From Notospermus geniculatus (Eukaryota > Nemertea > Pilidiophora > Heteronemertea > Lineidae): 64,000 nucleotides of DNA. A model generated the notes under the pieces. That model did not search any database and was not told the origin of the DNA. It worked only from the letters and a program-made list of their open reading frames with translations. Shown here one piece after another: positions 11,588-21,845 of the stretch. Where the stretch lies: contig NMRB01000554.1 in assembly GCA_002633025.1 (NCBI GenBank), forward strand, positions 84,575 to 148,574, in the 5' to 3' direction. Position 1 is the stretch's first letter, and every line of letters begins with the position of its first letter. The translations under genes were made by a program, and so were the position numbers.

Positions 11588-11729
11588 AGCAAGGTTCATG
11601 GGCACGCGGATCCCATCCGTTTCCAGTCCGTTTGCCCCGAGTTTTCCGGATACGATAACGCTGAAGTCCTTTTAGATAGATTATTTACGGACCTGACTCG
11701 GACAAATTCCTTGTGCCAATGAACCCCGC
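11588..11729. mobile_element. TTAA-flanked MITE, family B copy 1
   Basis: A 142-bp element between TTAA at 11584-11587 and 11730-11733. Inverted ends contain GGTTCATTGG-type and CCAATGAACC words with CCGTTTCCAGTCCGT inside. A close relative lies at 30241-30380. The TTAA target suggests piggyBac-type mobilisation. Confidence 0.85.
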
Positions 11730-11733
11730 TTAA

Positions 11734-12225
11734 CACGGCAGAGCCACGCAAGGTCAACATTGCCTTCGATGTGACCTCTGTGATCGGGTGTGCTGGCCAC
11801 ATCAGCAACCTCGTCCCCAGGATCTAACTCGAAATTTCTTCTGCTTTTACCTTGGGACGAGGTCATTTTCGGCTTCGGTCGTTACACCCTGGATTCACTT
11901 CCAAGATTCTTGGCACCTCGTCCCCAACGCTTATTTCAACCTCGGTTACAGTAAATGATTGTAAAAAAATTTATTTTCATTAAACTGTATTATGAACATT
12001 TATGTCTATCATGATTACATGTAGGCTAGAAAGAATAATGTTTACTATCATATGAAAAATAAAATAAAATAGACCATATTTTAATCCATTTGCCAGAGGT
12101 ATTTCAAATCTGAAATTGGGTATGAGTATGACGTCAGGCCGATAGCCAATCACAGCCGAGGTATTCGGTTCTGAAGCCAGGGCTTAACAAGCGAACGTTA
12201 AGCCCTGGGAACGAGGTTGGCAACA
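11734..12225. other. Intergenic with small hairpins
   Basis: No exon seen. It contains CCTCGTCCC / GGGACGAGG inverted pairs (about 11808-11863) and a CCAGGGCTTAAC hairpin near 12177-12208. Confidence 0.4.
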
Positions 12226-13236
12226 TCAGCTGTCGCAATGGTTCATAGTTTGAAGGGAATAAACAAAGACGATTTGTTTGTCCGTTAACAGAGGCCATAT
12301 AATCAGCTCGTTCCTTTTCGTGATGAAGAGTTGATAATGAATTTTGACTTTCTTATCTATATCTAATTTCTCAAAATGCCAATCGGTTAATGATTTGAAC
12401 ACTGTGACGTTAAAAAAGTCATATTTGTTAATGATATAAACTGTGTGATGGAATACTACATGGTTTTTATCAAGTATAAAAAAATCATATAACAATGACA
12501 ATTCCCCGAGCACACTTACAGTATAGTTCATGTAATTGTCTTGGTTACTGAACCGGAGTAGGCCAATGTATCCGGGGTGAGTGTGCAATGGACTGATGAT
12601 AAGAATATCGCCATTCACATCCCATTTCGGTGGAGGTAAGAATCTAATGGCCATTCTCTCCTTGATCGGAAAATAGTGTACTTTTCTGACAAACTTCATA
12701 TAAAGAGAAAATCCCATTTCAGACCCCTTATGCAGAAAGTAATACATTTCACTGATATTCCTCCCACATATATGATAAACAGAAGTAACTACGTATGTGG
12801 AAAAAAAGTAATATCGTGGACGGTACTTATCAGTTACATTACCACACTTTGACATGAGGGACAAATATTCCCTGACATGCCTGGCTTTATATTTTCTCAC
12901 GATACGTTTATTCGTTCCTGTTTTATCAACTATGAGCCAAAATTTGTGAAAATGGAATACGATGGAATCTCTGTACTCCCCTTGTATGATATTGTCCATG
13001 AACGAATCTATTGCTATTGAACTAGCTACCCTGTGCGGGCGGTAATGGGCGTTAAGGTGAAATGCATTCACTTTGGAGGAATTGAAGGGCAGCACGTAAA
13101 CATTTTTGTAGATAAGCTTTGTTACTACAACAATTGCAGCATCAAGTACCACGTGGTAATGAATGAAGTAAAATTTTGGGCTGATTTTAGGAAGCTCATG
13201 ATTGACATTCAGTCTTTTAGTATATGTATATCTGTA
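12226..13236 (-). CDS. Unrecognised gene P2, large exon
   Basis: A single open frame of 336 codons plus stop at 12226. It has no ATG in its N-terminal part; a possible splice acceptor (polypyrimidine-poor, ending CCAG) lies just before 13236, so I treat it as the terminal exon of a spliced gene or a copy that lost its start. The N-terminal portion (LPKI ... V-L-D-A-A-I-V-V) and the C-terminal NELIIWP parallel gene P1 (LPRF ... A-V-D-A-V-I-V-F; DQLIAWP), so the two are divergent paralogues of similar length. The middle alternates hydrophobic and aromatic residues in short strand-like stretches, suggesting a beta-rich fold such as a propeller, but I cannot name it. No signal peptide or membrane span is evident. 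Function unknown. Confidence 0.6.
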   Translation of the reverse strand, partial: YRYTYTKRLNVNHELPKISPKFYFIHYHVVLDAAIVVVTKLIYKNVYVLPFNSSKVNAFHLNAHYRPHRVASSIAIDSFMDNIIQGEYRDSIVFHFHKFWLIVDKTGTNKRIVRKYKARHVREYLSLMSKCGNVTDKYRPRYYFFSTYVVTSVYHICGRNISEMYYFLHKGSEMGFSLYMKFVRKVHYFPIKERMAIRFLPPPKWDVNGDILIISPLHTHPGYIGLLRFSNQDNYMNYTVSVLGELSLLYDFFILDKNHVVFHHTVYIINKYDFFNVTVFKSLTDWHFEKLDIDKKVKIHYQLFITKRNELIIWPLLTDKQIVFVYSLQTMNHCDS

Positions 13237-13375
13237 CTGGTAGGTGTTTTAATACAGTCATGTACATTTAGAAGAACACACCATCAATCAAAATGAAGGA
13301 ACGTTGAAATCGTTACAGAACATGGTCGGTAGAAAGTTCATTTTCAATCTACATGTAACTGCCAGGGCTGTGTTT

Positions 13376-13461
13376 ACAGGGCCGTATTTAGCGGGGGGCA
13401 TGGGGGCAGCTGCCCCNCCCCCCCCCCCCCCCCCAGGACCAAAAAGCTAAATACGGCCCTG
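13376..13461. mobile_element. Tiny hAT-like MITE with poly-C loop
   Basis: Inverted ends CAGGGCCGTATTTAGC / GCTAAATACGGCCCTG enclose G- and C-runs including the single N at 13417. The CAGGG terminus is typical of hAT-type non-autonomous elements; the assignment is tentative. Confidence 0.65.
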
Positions 13462-13468
13462 GTTTACA

Positions 13469-13582
13469 TAGGTCGCGTTCGGAAAGCTTCCCCGAGGAAG
13501 TTCGGGGAGGCGCGAGAGCGTTCGGAAAGGTATTTGGCAAGTAAAGGCTTCCTCGAGCCTGGCCGAAGTGAGCGACTGGTCC
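13469..13582. repeat. Dispersed repeat C, copy 1
   Basis: Starts TAGGTCGCGTTCGGAAAGC and matches 59699-59820 almost throughout, the second copy having a short insertion. It contains inverted CTTCCCCGAGGAAG-type words. Non-coding. Confidence 0.85.
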
Positions 13583-13947
13583 TTATCTGTGTGAATATTA
13601 CTCAATAAATTTCTATTTATTATTAAGTTTTCTTTAAAGCCTCACTGTATTGAATTCAGAAAGTGCTTACGTCCTCCGACGTTAGTGTAGTGTAAAATGT
13701 ACTATGCTGTATCTTACATTATAGCTCTGCCCGCAGTTTTCTTAATGTGTGCTGGAAACTTGGGCTTGATTCTTTGAAATACAGGGTGGTCCATAAAAAT
13801 GTGACACATTTCGTTTGTTTATAATTTCTACAAATCTTAAGATTTTTCAAAATCCTTTCAGCCAGAGGTGGGTCATGGCTATACGTTTTTGCCCTGAGAA
13901 GCACTTTTGAAAACGACGAGCCGGTTTTTGAGTTATTTCAATAATTG

Positions 13948-14327
13948 ATAATGGGCGTGTTTCGCAAGCCCCACGAAACACTACAAGTAAGTACGAAATA
14001 CGAAATTGAACTTCACTTCAATGACATAATATATTTCAGGGGATGGTTGGTACCACAAATATTGCCTGCTGCAAGAGGGTCTTTGTGCGTATGACGTTAG
14101 ACCGATAAGAGTTACAGTGTATATTTAACTTTGAAATTATCTTTTTTATCGACTTCGGTCATACGCAGTGGAAATTTAAAAATTCAAAATGCACCGTCGC
14201 TAAGAGACACACTGGCAGCAGGGCCAATTGTGGTACCAATTAACCATCTTCAGAAATACATCAGGTCCTGGAAATGAAGTTGAATTTCGTATTTCGTACT
14301 TCGTCAGATTTGCGAAACCTCCCTATT
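13948..14327. mobile_element. Nested element D, copy 1
   Basis: Inverted ends (TTTCGCAAG near 13958 and TTTGCGAAACCTCCCTATT at the right) enclose a segment with ATGACGTTAGACCGATA. A homologous copy is found at 48831-49217 in the collagen-C4-like gene. It interrupts the mariner transposase remnant. Confidence 0.8.
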
Positions 14328-14334
14328 ATGTTCG

Positions 14335-14640
14335 ATCCAAGCTCCTCGCCGCTGAATCACCGCTGCCACTCCCATGTTGAAAGTGTTCATTACTCTCCCT
14401 GACATGTCTCTTGGACGTGTGCGGGGGTTCTTGCGGACGAAGGTGGACCAATGTGGTTCTTATAGTTGTTAGTCACACTGCCAGTGTCTCAAAACTTCTC
14501 CAGCAAGCGTTTGATTGCATTCCGTGACGGTATTTCCCCTCCAGGAAAGTCACGACGAAAATGTGTCTGGGTAAAGATTACAGATTTTGTCGAAAAGTAA
14601 TGTTCAACGATTTTTGTCCGCTCTGCCACTGAAAATTGAT
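14335..14640 (-). pseudogene. Transposase N-terminal HTH (DUF4817-like) remnant
   Basis: Read on the minus strand, the frame gives E-R-T-K-I-V-E-H-Y-F, then T-Q-T-H-F-R-R-D-F-P-G and S-R-N-A-I-K-R-L-L-E-K-F, then T-G-S-V. This is the helix-turn-helix DUF4817 domain that often heads mariner-type transposases. In-frame stops occur after the EKF segment and further on, so it is dead. The catalytic region is missing. Confidence 0.8.
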
Positions 14641-14806
14641 ATCCCGTCTCCATACTGATACATATAAAACTTATAGCTGTACTCTATAACTCCTCTGAAA
14701 ATCAAGGGGTAGACTTAATTTTTGTGGAAATGACAGATAAACAAAATGTGTCACATTTTTATGGACCACCCTGTACGTATCAGGCAAGCATTTTGGTGAC
14801 GTTTAT

Positions 14807-15350
14807 CGCAGGCCGGAGTGGACACAATTCATATTTAATGTCCACATTAATTCCGATTTTATGTCAACATTATATCAAGAATTTATATCCACACTAAATC
14901 AACCAATCGCAACTGAGTTTTTAATGTGAATATAAAATCGCACTACTTATTTAATGTCCATATAAATTCGTATTTTATGTCCCCATTAAATCACGAATTA
15001 ATATCCACAAAAAATCGACCAATCACGGATAAGGACTTTTTGACGGATGTGAGTGTTCTCGATCGCTTCCGTCCAAAAATCCGCGATGGAATTGTGGACG
15101 GAAGCGATCGAGAACACTCACATCCGTCCAAAAGTCCTTATCCGTGATTGGTCGAATTTATGTGGATATTAATTCGTGATTTAATGGGGACATAAAATAC
15201 GATATGGACATTAAATAAGTAGTGCGCTTTTATATTCACATTAAAAACTCAGCTGCGATTGGTTGATTAAGTGTGGATATAAATTCTTGATTTAATGTGG
15301 ATATAAAATCGGAATTAATGTGGATATTTTGTGTCCTCTCCGGCCTGCGA
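14807..15350. mobile_element. Foldback element, 270-bp arms, TTTAATGTCC words
   Basis: Almost the whole element is one inverted repeat (14807-15078 against 15100-15350). The arms are made of TTTAATGTCCAYATTAA-like words; the inner 70 bp of each arm, with GATCGCTTCCGTCC, is a near-perfect palindrome and may be a separate MITE inserted at the centre. Confidence 0.9.
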
Positions 15351-15388
15351 TATACGTTCACGATGCTATGAGACCTCTCTCTGCATTT

Positions 15389-15690
15389 GGGGAGCGGCGT
15401 GGTGTAGTGGTTAGCGAGACGGACTCCTGATCAGAGAGTCGCGGGTTCGATTCCCAGTCCTGACCAAGAAAAAACACGCTCGCTTGTGACCTTCAGCAAG
15501 TCACTTTGCCTCACTTGCTTCACCCCACCCAGGTGTAAAAGGGGTACCTGGCTGGTAGTGATGGTCTATGTGAATGTTAGTCCAAGAGATATGATATTGG
15601 ACTGAACAGGCTGGGGGTAATAATTGTGAAGCGCCTTGACACTTAAATGTAAAAGGCACTATAAGCCCACACATTATTATTATTCTTATT
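15389..15690 (+). mobile_element. tRNA-derived SINE, copy 1
   Basis: The 5' head is tRNA-like: GTGGTGTAGTGGTTAGCGAG (A box region) and GGGTTCGATTCCC (B box). The body ends with GAAGCGCCTTGACACTTAAA, GGCACTATAAGCC and a short ATT-repeat tail. The same tail occurs in the copy at 57665-57905. Pol III transcription would start near the head. Confidence 0.9.
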
Positions 15691-16194
15691 CTCTGAACAC
15701 TTCGAAAAATCCAGTAAATTTCAAGGCTTTAATTTTATACAGAATTCGCCAGTCCGCTAGATGCGCTGATTCCGCAAATTCTGAAGGCCACGGTACGGAC
15801 ATGCAAGTAAAAGAGTGTTTTGGCCGTCCTTCGTTGGTTTTTTGTGTACAGTGCAGTTACCAGCGATCCGGGTTGGTAAGGCCTGGGTTCACTTGAGCGT
15901 TCCACGCCAAGTGTTTTACGATTTTCAGACTTGGGCATTTTCAGTGGTTTTAAACGTTTGTGTGTGGAATTCGTCTACTCTCCTCTGAAACTCCGACAAC
16001 ACAAGACGTGAAACACTCAGTGGACCAAGGCCGTTGAGCCCTCTTCCTCCTCGCCTCGTGTTATAATTAAATTGTTGCATCAGGATTCCTGTACATAGAA
16101 GTACATGTATTATACGGTACACGATACACGATATACGATATTTTGAAAAATATGCGTAAATTCTAACTAGTTTATGCGAATCATCCAAAATTTC
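15691..16194. other. Intergenic, nothing firm
   Basis: No exon recognised. It holds a simple TACACGATA-type short tandem stretch near 16115-16140. Confidence 0.35.
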
Positions 16195-16600
16195 ATAATT
16201 TTATGGTCTGAGGTCAGCTCTATCTACTGACACCAGAATTTTGTGAAAAATCATGAAAATCTCCAAATATAAAAATTTTGATAATCTCAAATATCTCAGC
16301 ATCCACTCGACAGATTTTGATGAAACTAGCACCAAAATCCTTAGAAACTTCCATTCTATCAGAACTACTATAAAAATAAAAATATAATCACAAAATAAAA
16401 GGCGTTGATTTTCAAGTTTTTTTCTGACAAGCAATTACATAATTTTGATATTTCGAAATTTCCAAAATTTTGATGCAGAAATGTGACCAACAAGTTTTGC
16501 TTTCATATGCAACAAACTGTACCAAAATTGGTTCAGTAGTATTTGAAGTATTCAAGATATCAAGTGTAGATTAACATCAGTCAATGCCTGTACATGTATA
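16195..16600. repeat. AT-rich dispersed repeat E, copy 1
   Basis: Shares a long colinear match with 58905-59285, including CAAAATCCTTAG, AATTTTGATGCAGAAAT and CAGTAGTATTTGAA. It contains many TATCAAAATTT / AAATTTTGATA words. Non-coding. Confidence 0.8.
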
Positions 16601-17085
16601 CGATATACGAACACACCGGTTAGCATCAAAAATATCAAAAAATAGATATTTTTGACAATATGCGTTTCACAGCTATCATTTTGACCGTCGACAAGAAGGT
16701 TTGCCTCTTAACTTTGTCGCCTGATTGCTATACCCCTATACGCCCTACTGGTTCAATACTTCAGGGTCGGCCATCTTGAACGAGGTCTGGGTTAAATTTA
16801 CGTCTGTCACCCCAAGACTGGCACCATTTACTTAAAGGAGCACAGTATTGGATCTCAAATGCGTTATTTGACTGCCGGCGGAGAGGGAGCCAGCTAGCGG
16901 CAGTACGACGAACTACAAAAATGCATTACAAAATGTACGTACGTAGTAAATCGGGAAATTCGCCGAAACGTAGTTAGTCCCTCGGGTTGGAGAGTGGCGC
17001 AGTGGCGCCTGCTGTCGAGAAAAATCGCCAGTATCGTGCTCCTTTAATGGATATTTTCCAAACAGGGAATAAATCAGAGACATAC

Positions 17086-17317
17086 CATTCTGCTCCAAAA
17101 TCTTTCATCCGTTTTTGCGTCCCCACACTGGAAATTCAGGTTTCCGAGAAGTTTGCAAGATCGCTCAGGCTCATCAGGAAGATATGAATACTTCATACAA
17201 TCTTTGACAGACAAACAGTTCATTCCACATTCTGTTGGTGACTTGGCACTCCTGACAGACAGATGACCATTTAGTACCGAGTCGTAAGACAGGAGCTTGA
17301 AGAGTCCGTATGATATG
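17086..17317 (-). CDS. PAN/apple-like domain exon
   Basis: A single exon reading (minus strand) from an acceptor ending CAACAG to a donor GTATGT. It encodes LSYDSVLNGH, S-P-T-E-C-G-M-N-C-L, C-M-K-Y-S-Y and S-C-K-L-L-G-N. The pattern D-x-V-L-x-G-H ... C-x-x-x-C-L ... C ... C-x-L is that of PAN_1/apple domains, which are disulphide-bonded modules of extracellular proteins binding proteins or glycans. The ORF reaches an upstream ATG at 17331, but the polypyrimidine stretch before CAACAG favours an internal exon. Neighbouring exons were not found, so it may be a lone relic or part of a gene with large introns. Confidence 0.65.
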
Positions 17318-17392
17318 CTGTTGATCGTCATGATTGGGGAAACAATGAAAGCAGTTCGTCTGATTACAGTAGCACTCCAGTGTTTCTTGTTC

Positions 17393-17929
17393 TACACTGG
17401 TGTAGACTGGTTCCCGGTCCCAACATAGCTCAAGGATAAGGGACCGGTATTGCCTGATGTAACGACGCAGTTGATTGGCCAGCTTAGACTGGTTCCCGGT
17501 CCCAACATAGGCCTACAGCTCAAGGATAAGGCCCGGTATTGCCTGATGTAACGACGCAGTTGATTGGCTAGCTCTTTTTCAATTTGAATTTGTGACGTCG
17601 CAGTTGATTGGTTAGCTATTTTGCGATGAGAGGTAAGTAAGGTAAGTAAGCTATTTCTCAGTACTGAGGGGGATCCTCTGTGACGTCATAACCTGGCAGC
17701 TTTCAGCCAAGTATGGCCGCCCAATACCGGTGTCGTAGAATGAGATGCCCCACAACAATAGATTCTGACGGATTAAGGGTCAGCCGGGCACTGACAAACA
17801 GAATTTCTGTTACCAGATGTCCCCTGAACAAAAGAAGCGGGCATCTGATATCGGGGGCATTACATTCTATGACACCTGTCCCTTTCTCCGTCTGAGCTAT
17901 GTTGGGACTGGGTACCAGTCTACACTGGT
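17393..17929. mobile_element. TIR element with internal tandem duplication
   Basis: Ends are inverted around CAGTGTAGACTGGT and CCCAACATAGCTCA. Near the left end an 85-bp unit (CCCAACATAG ... CAGTTGATTGGC) is repeated in tandem at 17402-17483 and 17484-17571. Confidence 0.75.
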
Positions 17930-17935
17930 GCTACA

Positions 17936-18592
17936 TTGGAAAGGGATTTTGCGAAACTACAGGCCTGCATGCCCAGTTTGCACGCGACACCATGCTGACC
18001 TTAATCACAGTATGTAATTATCATTTCGATCGCTGATTGGCCAGATGGCCGACCTACAAATTATTCATGGAACGCGGCCGTGTGAAGTCCGCGTAACGTC
18101 ACCGTGCATCTGGGATAATTTATGCGATGACGTCAGCGAAAGCTGGTTGTGGCCGCCGCTTATGCTGGGGCGACGTACATATAGGCTATGGTTGTTGACT
18201 GCGCCACGATCACAACGAGCCGACAATTTTTTTCATGAAAAATCGGTTAATAATGCAAGTAAGTTAAATTCAAGCCTTTCAGACCTGGTATAAAAATCGC
18301 ACTGCAGCTTGTGACGAAGTCTGAGCGAGGTCCATTCAGTGGTATTTGCAAAACCGAGTCCAAAAGTTGGAAATTGGAGAGATCCATAGAAAGAAAGAAA
18401 AAACCGTGCGAAATCAATATGTCCTCCACCGTGGTGAGGTGTGGTGGCCATAATTACTTGTAGTGATGGGAGATTTTGAATGTTATGAATGTTATCTTTG
18501 ATCAAAAGTGTTACAGCTTTATACGGCACTCAGGTTTTTAGGGGGCCGCTAAGCATTACACTTTAGTCATGGCTCTGGGGGGGGGGGGGGTT
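17936..18592. other. Intergenic, nothing recognised
   Basis: No supportable gene; it ends in a G-homopolymer just before an assembly gap. Confidence 0.4.
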
Positions 18593-18629
18593 NNNNNNNN
18601 NNNNNNNNNNNNNNNNNNNNNNNNNNNNN
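18593..18629. other. Assembly gap (N-run)
   Basis: 37 undetermined bases following a poly-G tract. Confidence 0.99.
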
Positions 18630-18734
18630 TTTTCTTGTTGCATATGATGAGGGCTTTCAGAAAGGTTTGGTTAACATCTCCATACCTGGTACGTTTTTGT
18701 GTAATTTGAATTGAATTAAATCCCTATGCTAATT

Positions 18735-19112
18735 CCATTTGCCAATTCTATCACAATGTACAAAGTAGATGGGAGCGATGTACACAAAACTTTAAAATGG
18801 TTGGGTTTACACCCAATAAATGTATGGTGAACAGATAGAAATGTGGTACCTCTGGGTTACATAAGCAGGTTTTTAATTGTCTGGGATAGCCCAGTAACGA
18901 AATAGTGCGTTTTGGGGCATTTTGGGGGAAACCTCAAAATCCGGCGATCTAATGGGAGGGAGAACGCAATTTGCAATATGCCTATCTTAGTCAGAGATAC
19001 CACATTTCTATCTGTTCACCATACATTTATTGGGTGTAAACCCAACCATTTTAAAGTTTTGTGTACATCGCTCCCATCTACCCTGTACATTGTGGTCGAA
19101 TTGGCAAATATA
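18735..19112. mobile_element. Inverted-repeat element, 118-bp arms
   Basis: The arms 18735-18853 and 18995-19112 are near-perfect complements (GATGGGAGCGATGTACACAA; GGTTGGGTTTACACCCAA). The centre of about 140 bp has no coding potential. Confidence 0.85.
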
Positions 19113-19947
19113 ATTAGAAATTGGCTTTACAACCAATTTGAAGACCTCCACTGGACACAAACAGAGGTTTCGACAGTCAGTTAATGAGAGGTATTGTTCT
19201 GGATGGTTGAGATGAGCAATGCCAGAATGTTGGCATTATTTGGCAGTGGCATCCATGTATGGTACTTGCAGACTCTGGGCTGGTTTCTTGAAAAATCCTA
19301 AGTTGGGGAAAATAATCTTAACAAAAGATTTTGTTGAGAAACCAGGCCCTGGTGTGGAACCAGTCTGTCAGGACTTTGCACCTTAGTTCCGGTGGGCATG
19401 GAATCTTGAGCGTGAGTTGGACATCAAGAGGTCATCATAAATTTTTAACATACATTTAACGTAGGCGTACAGAAGACACGCGTTGAATTGAAAGGAAAAA
19501 ATGGGATGTTTTATTTTTGTCATTATCAAATTGTACAAAATACAGATCATCTAACTAATGTTCATGTTGTGACAAAACCCTCGCTGCTCCTGATTCCATC
19601 ATGACTGTTTTCGACTGCAGACATCTCTTGTAGCCAACAACATCAAGTCCAATGGTAGTAGGTAGCAAGATGGATCTTTTGGGTGCATTCTCTTTTGAAA
19701 ACTTTGGCTATTTTCATTTTCATGCTGAAAAGAGAAAAGGAAGATGTGCATATCTACCATGTCTACATGTATTTATGTAGGCCCCTATCGATAATTTTTA
19801 GCTTGGCCTAGTGATTTGGTTTGACACGGGAAAAAGAGTCGGCAGTACAGCAGGCAACTAGGCCTACCGGTACAACGAATGACTGTTAGTAGCATATGCA
19901 AAGCAGTGCACTGCACGTAAGCTATACTAGTATTATCATGTACACAC
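19113..19947. other. Intergenic, nothing recognised
   Basis: No exon or within-window repeat match seen, apart from a CCTAAGTT / AACAAAATC near-palindromic stretch around 19290-19345. Confidence 0.35.
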
Positions 19948-21845
19948 CCCTTACGAAAAATTCCCATGTGTTATTTCTTTTTTCACATGTGGGAATTATT
20001 TCATATACATGTATGTGATATTTGCCGCTTTTCCCATGTGGGATTTTTGTTGAAATCCCACGTGTGAAAAATTCCCATATGGGATTTTTGTTGAAATCCC
20101 ACATGTGAATCCTACATGTAAATTCTCTATTGTTCATAATCTTAGTTCACTACAGTGGAACCCCTCAGTTCGACCACCCCTCCTAATTGACCACCCCTCT
20201 AAATCGACCGATTTTTGTCGGTCCCAATGAAATTCTTCACATTTTCCATTAGTTAAGTCGACCACCCCTCTACCCCGACTGCGACCACCCAAGTGGTGGG
20301 TCCCAAGCTTCATTTCAACCCCTCTAAAGTGACCACGACAACAGAAGTAGATCGAACATGGGCACTTTTGAAATACATGTTCATGTACATGGATCACCTC
20401 AGTCAGATATGGAGATGTAGTCAGAATGACATTCATGGCCACAACACCATAATAGCCAAGCCAAACAAAGCTTCCAAGATGTAAAATATTGTGAAGGTCT
20501 TCATTTTTTATTATGGCTGGTGACTTTGTTTAGCCAAACACAGCAATTTGGATGATCCTTGGCCATAATTCAACTTTAAACAATCAAAGTGGGCATTTTT
20601 AGTGAAACTGAGCAATTTGGATTTCAAAGAAAAGGTTGCTAATTGTCTGTGTATCAGCTAATTAGTGGTCTGAGGTCACCTTTGTTGCTAAGTCATGTGA
20701 TCATGAAAGGGGCCTGAACATGTTTATGTCCTCACCTACATGTAAATCTCAAATTTACTCCCTCCACTAATTAAGAGGCATCACCAAATTAATCTACAGT
20801 TGACTTGGTATGGTCAGTCCGGTGATACTATTCTGCCTGACTACCCCCCTCCCCTCGGATCTCAACTTGGCTAAAGCGACCGCCCCTCTAAATAGACCAC
20901 TTGGCTCCGGTCCCATGGGTGGTCAATTTAGAGGGGTTCCACTGTATTTTTTCGCTTTTTTCTTCTTTTACTTCATCACCTGACTGCTGTCAGATGTAGA
21001 AGGAAAAGGCCACCATCAGCCTTACATTATAAGTAGCTTTAATCTTAGCCAATAGGCCGAGAAGCTGCATGTATAACAGTAGGTGGTTGGGGAATATCAA
21101 TGAACAGAAAAGTATCTTTTCTTTGGTACAGACAAAACCAATGTTATACAACTATCGCCTTGACAATTCTGAAACATAAGCATTCACAACATCCATTTTT
21201 TGTCTCATATTTCAAATGGTAGTTATGTAATTTTCTTATGCATTTGTTTTCATAAAAGTTGGCGTTTTGTATTAAATATTTGCAATTTATAACATAATTG
21301 CCCTCTCCCCAGCCAAAACCTTCATGTTTGACCTTGTAAATAAAACAAACTCGTCTACCTGCTTACCTGTCTGTCTGTAGATTAACCACCACACTTATAA
21401 GGACAGTTTGCCATATATTGCTTGTTATTTTCATTTTCAAAAGTCACTCCATTCTTAATGATTCATCTCACTTAAATACCATATGTGAAGAAAATCACAT
21501 GTGTGATTTTCGTGAGAAAACAGAAGTACTATGTGTAAAAAAATCACACATGGTAATTTTAGAATTCCCATGTGTGAAAATAAAAATAACACATGTAGAA
21601 AAATCACATGTGGTAATTTCGTAAGTTTCCCACATGTGAAAAAAAATTCCCACGTGTGAAATAATCCCATGTAAATTTTACATGTGGTAAATGAAAATTA
21701 ACATATGGGAATCTGAAAATCACATGTGGGAAAATAAAATTCACATAATGCAAAGGTTTTTACATATGTGAAGAGCCGTTTCACATATGGGAATAGTCAT
21801 TTCACATATGTGAAAAAATTCACATATGGGACTTTTTCGTAAGGG
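19948..21845. mobile_element. Lattice element with CACATGTG words, 1.9 kb
   Basis: Ends are CCCTTACGAAAAATTCCC and its counterpart GGGACTTTTTCGTAAGGG, with ACAC on both flanks. About 200 bp at the left and 370 bp at the right are filled with CACATGTG/CATATG-centred words (TTCACATGTGGGAA and variants). The middle carries a nested pogo-like element and unrelated sequence. Confidence 0.88.
20153..20944. mobile_element. Pogo/Tigger-like TA-flanked element
   Basis: A 792-bp element between TA dinucleotides with inverted CAGTGGAACCCCTC ends, the terminus typical of pogo/Tigger. The left part repeats GACCACCCCTCTAAAT-like words six or more times and the right end two or three times. No transposase seen. 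Confidence 0.82.

Larger units (their letters stand above)
13782..14773. mobile_element. Mariner-type element with TA target duplication
   Basis: A 992-bp element between TA dinucleotides. Ends are inverted: CAGGGTGGTCCATAAAAATG and its complement, followed by TGTGACACATTT. It contains a transposase remnant on the minus strand and a second, nested element. Confidence 0.9.
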
